Shown: positions 1 through 5,947, numbered from the stretch's first letter. The stretch: 6,952 nucleotides of DNA from an uncultured Litorilinea sp. (GCA_946885925.1 CAMPHP010000155.1:1-6952), one strand, 5' to 3'. The notes: generated by a model from the sequence alone, not told the origin. A program made the numbers and translations.

Positions 1-720
1 GCCCCAAATACCCAAAATATCGTCTTGAATCTGAAATGCCAGTCCCATTGCCTGACCAAACTGAAGTAGATCAGTTTCTTGTGTCGGCGTTGCACCGGCA
101 ATACGCGCCCCAATGGCTACACTTGCGCCGATCAAGGCAGCGGTTTTGCCTTGGATCATACGCATATATTCGTCAAGGCTTACAACTGGGCGTTGTTCAA
201 AGCTTAGGTCGAGATATTGCCCTTCGGTGAGAGCAAGGCACGTTTGCGTAAAGCGATCTAGGCAAGCCAGCGTTGCTCTGCTATTCAGTCCCCGTTGCGC
301 TAAGCGTTGAATCGCGGAAAAGGCCAGGGCAAACATACCATCCCCTACGTTGATACCAAGAGGCATGCCCCAGACTTTCCAAAGTGTGGTACGGTGGTGG
401 CGTACCTCGTCGCCATCTTCGATGTCGTCGTGGATCAACGAAAAGTTGTGAAGCAGCTCAATCGCAGCCGCAGCGGGCAAAGCTTGAGCCGGATCACCGC
501 CCATCTCTGCGCAACTGAGCAGGCAGAGGATAGGGCGCAGGCGTTTGCCACCAGGCGATTTCTGGGGTTGGAGATGCTCGTTGGCCCAACCCAAATGATA
601 GCGCATCATGCCATAGTGGGGTTCAACAAGGACGTCGTTATGCCCCAAGACGTTATTTATCTCTGCTTCGATTTGGGGCAACCAACGTCCAATAAAGCTG
701 CTTAATTCACCATTAGACAT
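1..720 (-). CDS. Polyprenyl diphosphate synthase (GGPP/FPP-type), 3' end cut by window edge
   Basis: This gene makes a trans-prenyl diphosphate by adding IPP to an allylic primer, in the cytosol. I translated the minus strand from the ATG at 720-718, and it stays open for 240 codons to the window edge. The family usually has about 320-330 residues, so roughly the last quarter is missing. Visible motifs are GGKRLRP at residues 57-63 (IPP binding), the first aspartate-rich motif LIHDDIED at 95-102 (DDxxD), GKTAALIG near 190, and the second aspartate motif in [12 protein letters not shown] at 229-240. The start overlaps the upstream isomerase stop by 8 nt (ATGTCTAA), and an AGGAG lies 12 nt upstream, so translation is probably coupled. 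Product chain length cannot be read from this part with confidence. The family call is secure; the exact product (GGPP or FPP) is not. Confidence 0.93.
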   Translation of the reverse strand, partial: MSNGELSSFIGRWLPQIEAEINNVLGHNDVLVEPHYGMMRYHLGWANEHLQPQKSPGGKRLRPILCLLSCAEMGGDPAQALPAAAAIELLHNFSLIHDDIEDGDEVRHHRTTLWKVWGMPLGINVGDGMFALAFSAIQRLAQRGLNSRATLACLDRFTQTCLALTEGQYLDLSFEQRPVVSLDEYMRMIQGKTAALIGASVAIGARIAGATPTQETDLLQFGQAMGLAFQIQDDILGIWG

Positions 721-1771
721 GTGAAGGTTGTTCTCCTGTATATGTAAGTACGCCAGGTTGGCGCAGGGCGGTTATGTCACTGGCGGCGCTGCAAAACATG
801 GCAATCCGCAATTCTGCCTCCAGAATTTCCATTTCGTCAGCCACTGCTTCGGCAGACTCTACCGCTCGCTTGAGAAAGGGTGATGCAAGACCCACAAGCT
901 CAGCACCCAAAGCAACGCATTTGCCAATATCCAAGCCCGTGCGGATGCCGCCGCTAGCAAAAATTGGAAGATGTTCAAGACCCATACTGGCCCGTACCTT
1001 GCAGACTGCCTGTAGGCTCTCTGCTGTGGGAATACCCCAGTCACTAAATGCAGCAGCAAGACGACGTAAGCGTGCCGTGGGAGCACGGTGCATTTCTACC
1101 TGGCTCCATGAGGTTCCACCTGCGCCTGCCACATCAATCGCGCTGATGCCCGCGTTATAGAGGGCGCGAGCACTCTGGGTACTGATGCCCCAGCCTACCT
1201 CCTTGGCTACGACAGGGACCGGAAGGGTACGGCAGACTGCTTCTATCTTCGCCAATAAACCTCGCCAGTTCAAATCACCCTCGGCTTGTAAGACCTCTTG
1301 AAGCGGGTTCAAGTGAAGAATCAGCGCGTCGGCTTCGATCATCTCCACTGCACGCCAGCATTGGTCAACTGTATAGTTATAGTTTAATTGAATTGCGCCC
1401 AGATTGGCGAGTAGCAAAATATCGGGAGCCACGTCGCGCACGCGGAATGTGGCGGCTGTCTCTTCATATTCCAACCCCGCGCGCTGGCTGCCTAAGCCCA
1501 TCGCCAAGCCACGCGCTTGTGCCGCTTCAGCCAAGTTGCGATTGATGCTCTCTGCTTGGGCAGTCCCCCCGGTCATGGAGCTAACCAAGAGTGGCGCTGC
1601 TACCCGCTTATTAAAGACGGTTACCTGTGTGTCTACATCGGCTAGATTCAATTCGGGGAGTGCCTGATGAACGAAGCGAAAACGTTCTAAGCCAGTGGTA
1701 AGCGTTGGAAACTGGACATCTTCTTCAAGATTAATGCGAATGTGGTCGGCTTTGCGTTGATCAATAGTCAC
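713..1771 (-). CDS. fni: Type 2 isopentenyl-diphosphate delta-isomerase (FMN-dependent)
   Basis: The enzyme interconverts IPP and DMAPP using reduced FMN and Mg2+, supplying the primer for the prenyl synthase encoded just downstream. The 352-residue product has the usual length of IDI-2. Motifs in order are RKADHI (6-11), SSMTGG (64-69), GLGSQRA (92-98), HLNPLQE (153-159, with the expected catalytic Gln158 and metal-binding Glu159), KEVGWGIS (190-197), [10 protein letters not shown] (213-222) and the phosphate-binding GGIRTG (274-279). The start is a GTG at 1771-1769. Between it and the nearest upstream in-frame stop there is no ATG, and RKADHI then falls at its normal N-terminal place. The ribosome site is weak (AGAAAG). 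The gene is divergent from the wall-protein gene and overlaps the next gene's start by 8 nt, forming an operon. No defect is seen. Confidence 0.95.
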   Translation of the reverse strand: MTIDQRKADHIRINLEEDVQFPTLTTGLERFRFVHQALPELNLADVDTQVTVFNKRVAAPLLVSSMTGGTAQAESINRNLAEAAQARGLAMGLGSQRAGLEYEETAATFRVRDVAPDILLLANLGAIQLNYNYTVDQCWRAVEMIEADALILHLNPLQEVLQAEGDLNWRGLLAKIEAVCRTLPVPVVAKEVGWGISTQSARALYNAGISAIDVAGAGGTSWSQVEMHRAPTARLRRLAAAFSDWGIPTAESLQAVCKVRASMGLEHLPIFASGGIRTGLDIGKCVALGAELVGLASPFLKRAVESAEAVADEMEILEAELRIAMFCSAASDITALRQPGVLTYTGEQPSHV

Positions 1772-1812
1772 TGCGCGTTCTTTCTGGGTGCGCGAAATGT
1801 AGGTGTGCAGAC

Positions 1813-1818
1813 ATCATA
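1813..1818 (-). promoter_or_regulatory. Candidate -10 element for the fni-prenyl synthase operon
   Basis: On the minus strand this reads TATGAT, five of six matches to TATAAT. It would put the transcript start near 1806 and give a leader of about 35 nt before the GTG start. No convincing -35 hexamer is found 16-18 nt upstream (TGCAAT or GTGCAA only), so this is a weak call. Confidence 0.3.
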
Positions 1819-1958
1819 CTGTATTTTCGCTAAAAATTGCACGATTTCGACCGTATTGATTTGCCAGGGCTTTACGTCTTGGATATTTGACGGTGGTGGA
1901 AGCGCAAAATCGCATCCAAAGTTCGCCAATCTTAGCGTAACGAATCGCCGCCCGTCAC

Positions 1959-1975
1959 GTCATGGATAACATGAC
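1959..1975. promoter_or_regulatory. Operator-like palindrome GTCATG-n5-CATGAC
   Basis: The site has perfect 6-bp arms separated by GATAA, and reads equally well on both strands as a dimeric-regulator site. It lies about 190 nt upstream of the fni start and about 410 nt upstream of the wall-protein start. It could equally be a small RNA hairpin. No regulator gene is in the window. Confidence 0.35.
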
Positions 1976-2014
1976 AGGCCATTGTACCCCAGCATAAGCG
2001 AATCAAGTGGTGAG

Positions 2015-2042
2015 TTCCGTATTCGAGTATCCGAGTACGGAG
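2015..2042 (+). other. Stem-loop in wall-protein upstream region
   Basis: The arms TTCCGTATTCG (2015-2025) and CGAGTACGGAG (2032-2042) pair over 11 positions including two G-T (G-U) pairs, around a 6-nt loop AGTATC. No T-run follows, so it is not an intrinsic terminator. At the DNA level it is an imperfect 24-bp palindrome (2017-2040), so a protein-binding site is the alternative. Confidence 0.45.
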
Positions 2043-2097
2043 GAGAGGCACCACGAGAAGGGACAAAGGTTAGATAGGTAGAGAGGCGTTACGTCAG

Positions 2098-2136
2098 CTC
2101 GCTTATCACATGCAACTTAACAAGTGAATAGGCGAG
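2098..2136 (+). other. Long stem-loop, 12 bp with one bulge
   Basis: CTCGCTTATCAC (2098-2109) pairs with GTGAATAGGCGAG (2124-2136) over 12 pairs. One of these is a G-U wobble (2103/2131), and A2127 is a single bulge. The loop is 14 nt (2110-2123). It is followed by only three Ts, so termination is unlikely. The wobble pair and bulge suggest an RNA-level fold in a transcript read towards the wall-protein gene. Confidence 0.45.
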
Positions 2137-2235
2137 GTTTGATCGAACAATACGTTCCAGAACGGGGGGTAGGGTGCGATGTAATTATCACTGGACTTTA
2201 ATTTCGCAGTATGAGTTGCCGCAGAGGTCCATGAG

Positions 2236-2257
2236 CTAGCAACCCTGTGGTTGTTAG
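2236..2257 (+). other. Tight 9-bp stem-loop with CTGT tetraloop
   Basis: CTAGCAACC (2236-2244) pairs with GGTTGTTAG (2249-2257) over nine positions with one G-U pair, closing a 4-nt loop. There is no T-run on either strand side, so it is not a terminator. It fits a leader-RNA element about 125 nt ahead of the wall-protein start. Confidence 0.45.
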
Positions 2258-2276
2258 TCCCGTGATGTGCCAAATG

Positions 2277-2300
2277 TAGTGCGTCCCGCCAGGCGCATTG
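2277..2300 (+). other. Stem-loop with CCGCCA loop
   Basis: The core TGCGTC (2280-2285) pairs with GGCGCA (2292-2297) over six positions with one G-U pair. The stem extends outwards three more positions using an A-U and two wobbles. It is the last of the hairpins before the wall-protein ribosome site. It is weaker than its neighbours and could be fortuitous. Confidence 0.35.
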
Positions 2301-2368
2301 AGTATTGATGCAGTAACAAACAAGTAAGACGAAAACAATCTGTATGTCTCATTTCACTAGGGTCTAGG

Positions 2369-2375
2369 AAAGGAG
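2369..2375 (+). promoter_or_regulatory. Strong Shine-Dalgarno site for the wall protein
   Basis: AAAGGAG lies 7 nt before the ATG at 2383. It fixes that start and contrasts with the SD-less starts of the two sugar genes downstream. Confidence 0.8.
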
Positions 2376-2382
2376 AAACTTT

Positions 2383-4362
2383 ATGTTTCCAACCCAGTCT
2401 AAGGTGAATCGGTCTTCCAGTCTCTGGTTGTTACCGATTGTCGCCTTGGTCATGTTGCTGGTAGCGTATGCGATCTTTGCAGCCTCCAAGGTGCAAGCAC
2501 AGACGCCCGCTGGCGACTTTTGTATCGAAGGTATTGTGATCGATTGGGAGGAAAATCCGTTGTCTGGGTGGGCAATCACCTTGACCTCTGATATCACCAT
2601 CCCAGGTGGAATCACAATGTCCGGGGGTGTGACCAGCGCCACAGGTGTTAGCACAACCATCTCTGCGTTCGATCCCGACGATGATGATGACGAGCATTGG
2701 GGTCCAGATAATGGTTATGATAAGAAGGGTGGCCCTGACTCCAAGCACGAGGGTGGCCCCGATTACAATAACCAGAACGGCCCCAGCCACGATGACCGGA
2801 ATGGCCCGAGCTACAATGATAGCAAGGGTGGGCCTAAGGACGGTCATAAGGACGAGCATGGTCCTGAGTTCAGCCGCAATGGCCGTGAAGAAGAAGATGA
2901 CGATGAGTTGCAGGCTGGCGAGTTCGAGTTCCAGAACTTGCTTGGTACTGCAGGTGTCTACACTGCGACCATCGAATCACGTCCAGGTTGGGAAGGCGTA
3001 ACGCCAACCACCATTACCTTCCCGATTGAGGTTGGTCAGGATGGTTGTGTGCAGATTCGCTTCAAGATGCGCCGCATCGTTATGGTGACGGTTTACAAGA
3101 TTGATGCGGATCACACTCCTCTAGGTGACTGGAAGATCAAGGCTGTTCCTGGCCCAGGCAACCTGTTTGCCTCACCGCAGACAGAGACCACAGCCGCAAC
3201 TGGTACTGTGACGACTACTGTCGGTGTGAGTCCCACTATCACAGGTACAGCAGTCTTCTCGCTCACGCCAGGTCTGTGGATCTTCACAGAAATGCCACCG
3301 AAGCAGGAGAAGGGCGAACCACGAGAAGGTTACGTGCCCATCGTGCCGCCGACTGGCCGCCAAGAACTGCTGATCGAGGAAGATGATGGTCCTCTGACTC
3401 TTGTCTTCAAGAACGACCTAGTCACTGGCTGTTTCATCGTTCGCAAGCTTGGTTCTGTGGGTGATGATACTTCTGCACCTGCGGCTCTGCTTCCCGCCTA
3501 CAACGTCGCTGGATGGGGCTTCAAGCTTCTCCGGGCAGACGGCACGGTGGCTCGCCAGGGTGTGACCGATGCCAATGGTGAGATTCGCTTTGACAACCTG
3601 CCCTTGGGTCCCTACACAATCGTGGAAGAGGATCGCCCGGGTTGGGCCGAACTCAGCGCTATCGAGCAAGAGTACCTGGTGACTGGCAACAACTGTGACC
3701 CAGGTGACCCGGTGGTTGAGTTCACCAACGAGCAGGACGACAGCGGTTTCTGTATCGAAGGTCGCAAGATTGACGCCAACGGTGGTTACGGCCTCGCTGG
3801 CTGGGAAATCACGATTGAGCCGCTCGACGAGGGTGGTATCGAACTCGACAGCGTTGTCACCGATGGTCTTGGTAACTTTGCCTTCGACTTCCCGAGAGAC
3901 GACTATCGAGTCCCAGGTGGCCTCTTCGAGGTCTGTGAAGAGGACCAAGATGGTTGGGTCTCTGTCACTGGAACCTGTCAGACCGTCCGTCTACCCGAAT
4001 GGCCGAGTGCATGTGTTGAACTCAAGGACTTCGTGAACCAACAGGTTGGTCACGGTGAGGACAAGAAGCACGACGGCAAGGGTGGCGAGCCTGGTTACGG
4101 CAACGAGCCCGGTAAGGGCGGCTATGGTAACGAGCCTGGTTACGGCCACGAGCCTGACAACGGCAACCATGGTAACAATGGCGGTTACGGCCACGACGGC
4201 GGACAGTGCAGCACTTACCATGTGGTCAAGGCTGGCGAAGGTCTGTACGACATCGGCCGCGAACACAACAAGACACCACAGCAAATGTTGGACGCCAATC
4301 CTTCAATCCGGGATAGCGAACACCAGTGGGTCATCGAAGGCCAACGTGTCTGTATTCCGTAA
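2383..4362 (+). CDS. Exported multi-module wall protein: four Cna-B/SdrD-B-like repeats plus C-terminal LysM
   Basis: This 659-residue protein is probably a surface stalk or adhesin held to peptidoglycan by its LysM. Residues 1-39 form a signal peptide: a basic start, a hydrophobic core at about 14-34, and a VQA|Q cleavage site after 39. Beta modules follow at about 45-230, 232-346, 349-451 and 455-554. Each has the pattern GW or GDW in an early strand and, in most, a later GEI/GEF-type strand and a Y/F-x-x-x-E strand. Module 1 is interrupted by an acidic GP-repeat stretch (97-175). Modules 2, 3 and 4 carry Lys239/Glu303/Asn344, Lys355/Glu415/Asn449 and Lys462/Glu519/Asn552, placed as in isopeptide-forming Cna-B domains. 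A Gly/His/Asn spacer (556-608) leads to a LysM (609-659) bracketed by Cys609 and Cys657. No sortase motif or second membrane segment is seen. Module family is likely; the biological role and ligand are unknown. Confidence 0.88.
   Translation: MFPTQSKVNRSSSLWLLPIVALVMLLVAYAIFAASKVQAQTPAGDFCIEGIVIDWEENPLSGWAITLTSDITIPGGITMSGGVTSATGVSTTISAFDPDDDDDEHWGPDNGYDKKGGPDSKHEGGPDYNNQNGPSHDDRNGPSYNDSKGGPKDGHKDEHGPEFSRNGREEEDDDELQAGEFEFQNLLGTAGVYTATIESRPGWEGVTPTTITFPIEVGQDGCVQIRFKMRRIVMVTVYKIDADHTPLGDWKIKAVPGPGNLFASPQTETTAATGTVTTTVGVSPTITGTAVFSLTPGLWIFTEMPPKQEKGEPREGYVPIVPPTGRQELLIEEDDGPLTLVFKNDLVTGCFIVRKLGSVGDDTSAPAALLPAYNVAGWGFKLLRADGTVARQGVTDANGEIRFDNLPLGPYTIVEEDRPGWAELSAIEQEYLVTGNNCDPGDPVVEFTNEQDDSGFCIEGRKIDANGGYGLAGWEITIEPLDEGGIELDSVVTDGLGNFAFDFPRDDYRVPGGLFEVCEEDQDGWVSVTGTCQTVRLPEWPSACVELKDFVNQQVGHGEDKKHDGKGGEPGYGNEPGKGGYGNEPGYGHEPDNGNHGNNGGYGHDGGQCSTYHVVKAGEGLYDIGREHNKTPQQMLDANPSIRDSEHQWVIEGQRVCIP
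2701..2880 (+). repeat. Degenerate GP-repeat tract inside module 1
   Basis: About seven units of 8-10 residues each begin Gly-Pro (for example GPDSKHEG, GPDYNNQN, GPSHDDRN), so the DNA has a period near 24 nt. The units are rich in Asp, Asn, His and Lys and are flanked by pure acidic runs at residues 99-104 and 170-175. The tract is diverged at the DNA level, so it is not a recent expansion. It is probably a disordered, possibly cation-binding, loop. Confidence 0.75.
4081..4203 (+). repeat. Gly-Tyr-Gly repeat spacer before the LysM
   Basis: The encoded spacer contains units GYGNEPG, GYGNEPG, GYGHEPD and GYGHDGG with interspersed His and Asn. It is likely a flexible arm that places the beta modules away from the wall-bound LysM. 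At the DNA level the units share blocks such as AACGAGCC, showing their origin by short duplications. Confidence 0.7.
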
Positions 4363-4375
4363 TGCCTCTCCGGAC

Positions 4376-4423
4376 TGGGATTGGTAACACCGCTCGCAAG
4401 AGCACCCGTGATTACCAATCTCA
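4376..4423 (+). other. Compound hairpin just after the wall-protein stop
   Basis: An outer stem of about 12 pairs (4376-4387 with 4412-4423, one wobble) contains a 9-bp perfect core, GATTGGTAA with TTACCAATC. It encloses an inner GCTC/GAGC stem with a GCAA tetraloop (4396-4399). No T-run follows. It may be a 3'-end stability or processing element sitting 13 nt after the stop codon and ahead of the true terminator. Confidence 0.6.
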
Positions 4424-4448
4424 TTAACACCACCCTATATCCTCAGCC

Positions 4449-4490
4449 AGAAGGAGCCGAGTTCGCAAGAACTCGGCTCCTTCTCTTTTC
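4449..4490 (+). terminator. Strong Rho-independent terminator of the wall-protein gene
   Basis: A perfect 16-bp GC-containing stem (4449-4464 with 4469-4484) is capped by a GCAA GNRA-type tetraloop and followed by CTTTTCT. It ends the wall-protein transcript and insulates it from the sugar genes. On the other strand no good T-run is present, so it acts mainly in the plus direction. Confidence 0.93.
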
Positions 4491-4598
4491 TGCAAGTCAT
4501 CTCAAAAATGAGGGGTAACAAGGCGCACATCACTCCGTAAACGGAAATATCTTTTCGAGATAAGTCGCTCAGACAGAGTGGCACGCTTCTGTTAAGCG

Positions 4599-4612
4599 GT
4601 AACTTGAGTTAC
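4599..4612. promoter_or_regulatory. Operator-like palindrome GTAACT-n2-AGTTAC
   Basis: Perfect 6-bp arms with a 2-nt centre sit about 15 nt upstream of the weak -35 of the glycosyltransferase promoter. This is a place where an activator or repressor could bind. It is an isolated site with no second copy in the window, so the call is tentative. Confidence 0.35.
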
Positions 4613-4626
4613 TTACCCCCTAAAAC

Positions 4627-4655
4627 TTAGCCCTTCAACTTTAATTTGTTACAAT
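4627..4655 (+). promoter_or_regulatory. Candidate extended -10 promoter for a leaderless glycosyltransferase mRNA
   Basis: TACAAT at 4650-4655 matches TATAAT at five of six positions and is preceded by TGT, giving an extended -10. A poor -35 (TTAGCC, 4627-4632) lies 17 nt upstream. With usual spacing the transcript would begin at about 4662, which is the A of the second ATG. No Shine-Dalgarno sequence precedes either ATG. Confidence 0.5.
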
Positions 4656-4658
4656 GAA

Positions 4659-5888
4659 ATGATGCATATTGGCGTTTTGACCCACAACTATCCGCGCTTT
4701 CCAGGAGACTTCAGCGGTACTTTTGTTGAGGCACTTTGTCAGGAGTTTGCTGCACAAGGCCAACAGGTGACAGTATGGGCACCGCATGATGCGGCCTACA
4801 ATCGCTCGTTGGATGGGGAAGTGCGGCTGCGGCTTTTTCGCTATGCGTGGCCTCCCGCGTGGCAGCAACTTGGTTATATGCGTTCCATGCAGGGTGACCT
4901 AGCATTGCGGCTAAATACCTATGCGCTCAGCCCCGCGTTTTTTGCAGCAGGTGTTGCCACTGTATTGCGGCAAGCGCAGCAGACGCGTCCCGATGTGCTC
5001 CATGCCCACTGGGTATTGCCCAACGGCTTTATTGCAGCGGTGGTGAGCCGCCGCTTGGGAATTCCACTGGTGGTTTCTGTGCCGGGTTCGGATGCCCAGG
5101 TAGCAGGCAAGAATGCACTCTTCCGGCGTATGGCGCGCTTTGCCTTTGATCAAGCTGGATTGTTGACTGCCAACAGTGAATCATTACGCGATGCGGTCGT
5201 GGCATTGGGGGCTGATCCGGCTAAGTTTGATATGATCATCTATGGTACCGATCCCAATGCGTTGCGACCCGATCATACAGGGGTAGTGGCGCGTCGCGCC
5301 GAGCTAGCCATTCCAGATGATGCTACTGTGCTGCTCTGTGTTGGGCGTATGGTCTATAAGAAGGGATTTGATGACCTCGTGCGGGCCTTGGCCCAAGCGC
5401 CCCTGAATCAATGTAAGGTGGTGGCTGTGATGGTGGGACAGGGTGATCAGTGGGCAGAGTGGCAAGCGCTAGGGCAGCAACTCGGCGTGGCAGAGAAGCT
5501 GCGCTGGGTAGGAAATGTACCCAAAGATCGCATTTCTGTGGATTACAACATGGCTGATGTATTGGTCATGCCTTCTGTGAGCCGTCCTGCCGATGGACTT
5601 AACGTCTGTGTGCTGGATGCCATGAGCTGTGGCAAACCTGTCGTGGCGTCTACGGTGGCAGGCAACGCACTGGCGGTCGTGGATGGCATAACGGGCTATT
5701 TGGTCCCAGAGCAAGCACCGGCGGCACTGGCTACGGCACTGGCAGCCTTATGCCAGAATCCTACAGTGCGCCAACAGATGGGGGCAGCAGGGCGAGCGCG
5801 CATTGAACAAGAGCTAGGCTGGCCTCATCTTGCCCGCCGCTATCTTAATCATTTTGAGCGATTGGCCCAGCCCCTTTCCCAAGTTTGA
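4659..5888 (+). CDS. GT-B family 4 glycosyltransferase
   Basis: This cytoplasmic-side enzyme probably moves a sugar from a nucleotide-sugar donor to a lipid-linked or polysaccharide acceptor. The product has 409 residues, normal for GT4. The N-terminal Rossmann half starts HIGVLTHNYP and has a glycine-containing loop near 16-20, HAHW at 115-118 and GSD at 143-145. The C-terminal donor half has CVGRMVYKKGFD (228-239, with Arg230 and Lys235 where phosphate-binding residues lie), GNVPKD, and the acidic donor motif at 312-320. That motif reads DGLNVCVLD, so both glutamates of the usual E-X7-E are aspartates. Starts are possible at 4659 and 4662; the promoter position favours 4662 (408 residues). 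There is no ribosome site. A sugar-nucleotide SDR follows 59 nt later, suggesting a shared glycan pathway. Donor and acceptor cannot be told. Confidence 0.92.
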   Translation: MMHIGVLTHNYPRFPGDFSGTFVEALCQEFAAQGQQVTVWAPHDAAYNRSLDGEVRLRLFRYAWPPAWQQLGYMRSMQGDLALRLNTYALSPAFFAAGVATVLRQAQQTRPDVLHAHWVLPNGFIAAVVSRRLGIPLVVSVPGSDAQVAGKNALFRRMARFAFDQAGLLTANSESLRDAVVALGADPAKFDMIIYGTDPNALRPDHTGVVARRAELAIPDDATVLLCVGRMVYKKGFDDLVRALAQAPLNQCKVVAVMVGQGDQWAEWQALGQQLGVAEKLRWVGNVPKDRISVDYNMADVLVMPSVSRPADGLNVCVLDAMSCGKPVVASTVAGNALAVVDGITGYLVPEQAPAALATALAALCQNPTVRQQMGAAGRARIEQELGWPHLARRYLNHFERLAQPLSQV

Positions 5889-5896
5889 CTGAAGCG

Positions 5897-5934
5897 TCAC
5901 TTAAACGTCATTTGATTTTCTCATTGAATCTTCA
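5897..5934 (+). promoter_or_regulatory. Direct repeats with 11-nt period upstream of the SDR gene
   Basis: GCGTCAC and ACGTCAT are 11 nt apart. Two weaker TCATT units follow (TCA at 5921 and 5932, also 11 nt apart), with 13 nt between the pairs. Same-face direct repeats of 7 nt with 4-nt gaps are the layout of PhoB/PhoP-type response-regulator sites, and these overlap and flank the candidate -35. The match to any known box is loose. Confidence 0.3.
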
Positions 5935-5940
5935 TTAAAT
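5912..5940 (+). promoter_or_regulatory. Candidate promoter for the SDR gene
   Basis: TTGATT (5912-5917), a 17-nt spacer and TTAAAT (5935-5940) each match four of six consensus bases. The predicted start at about 5947-5948 coincides with the ATG at 5948, so the mRNA would be leaderless. Read-through from the glycosyltransferase is also likely, since no terminator lies between the genes. Confidence 0.42.
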
Positions 5941-5947
5941 GGTGTAG

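Larger units (their letters stand above)
1772..2382. other. Divergent intergenic region, no gene, several inverted repeats
   Basis: This 611-nt gap separates the divergent fni and wall-protein genes. The one small plus-strand reading frame here (1742-1969) starts inside fni, has no ribosome site and resembles nothing known. The region holds inverted repeats at 1959-1975, 2015-2042, 2098-2136, 2236-2257 and 2277-2300, listed separately. I found no tRNA-like fold and no riboswitch signature that I recognise. No clear sigma-70 promoter facing the wall-protein gene was found. Partial candidates such as TTGACG at 1887-1892 lack a good -10. Confidence 0.6.
4491..4658 (+). other. Intergenic region between terminator and glycosyltransferase
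   Basis: This stretch holds the GTAACT palindrome and the promoter described separately, plus small hairpins of low value (CTCA/TGAG near 4500-4512; TATCT/AGATA near 4548-4562). No coding sequence is apparent. A minus-strand frame at 4641-4868 is antisense to the glycosyltransferase and is not credible. Confidence 0.5.

Noticed and set aside
307..705. 132-codon plus-strand frame at the left end
   Set aside because: It is a shadow of the prenyl synthase, whose DDIED and GGKRLRP motifs lie on the minus strand.
1742..1969. 75-codon plus-strand frame reaching into the divergent gap
   Set aside because: It starts inside fni on the opposite strand, lacks a ribosome site, and has a composition unlike a real protein.
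2041..2382. Possibility of a known riboswitch (c-di-GMP, c-di-AMP, TPP or cobalamin) ahead of the wall-protein gene
   Set aside because: The conserved core strings of those classes are not visible. Only generic hairpins can be supported.
2050..3332. 12-nt identical string ACCACGAGAAGG in the upstream gap and within the wall-protein gene (near 2050 and 3320)
   Set aside because: About one such 12-nt match is expected by chance in a window of this size, and the flanks do not match.
3418..3948. 176-codon minus-strand frame inside the wall-protein gene
   Set aside because: The plus strand here encodes clear repeated beta modules. The antisense product has no motif or start signal.
4041..4206. 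Gly-rich repeats considered as collagen-like Gly-X-Y
   Set aside because: Glycine does not recur strictly every third residue. The units are GYGNEP-type, so it is a flexible spacer.
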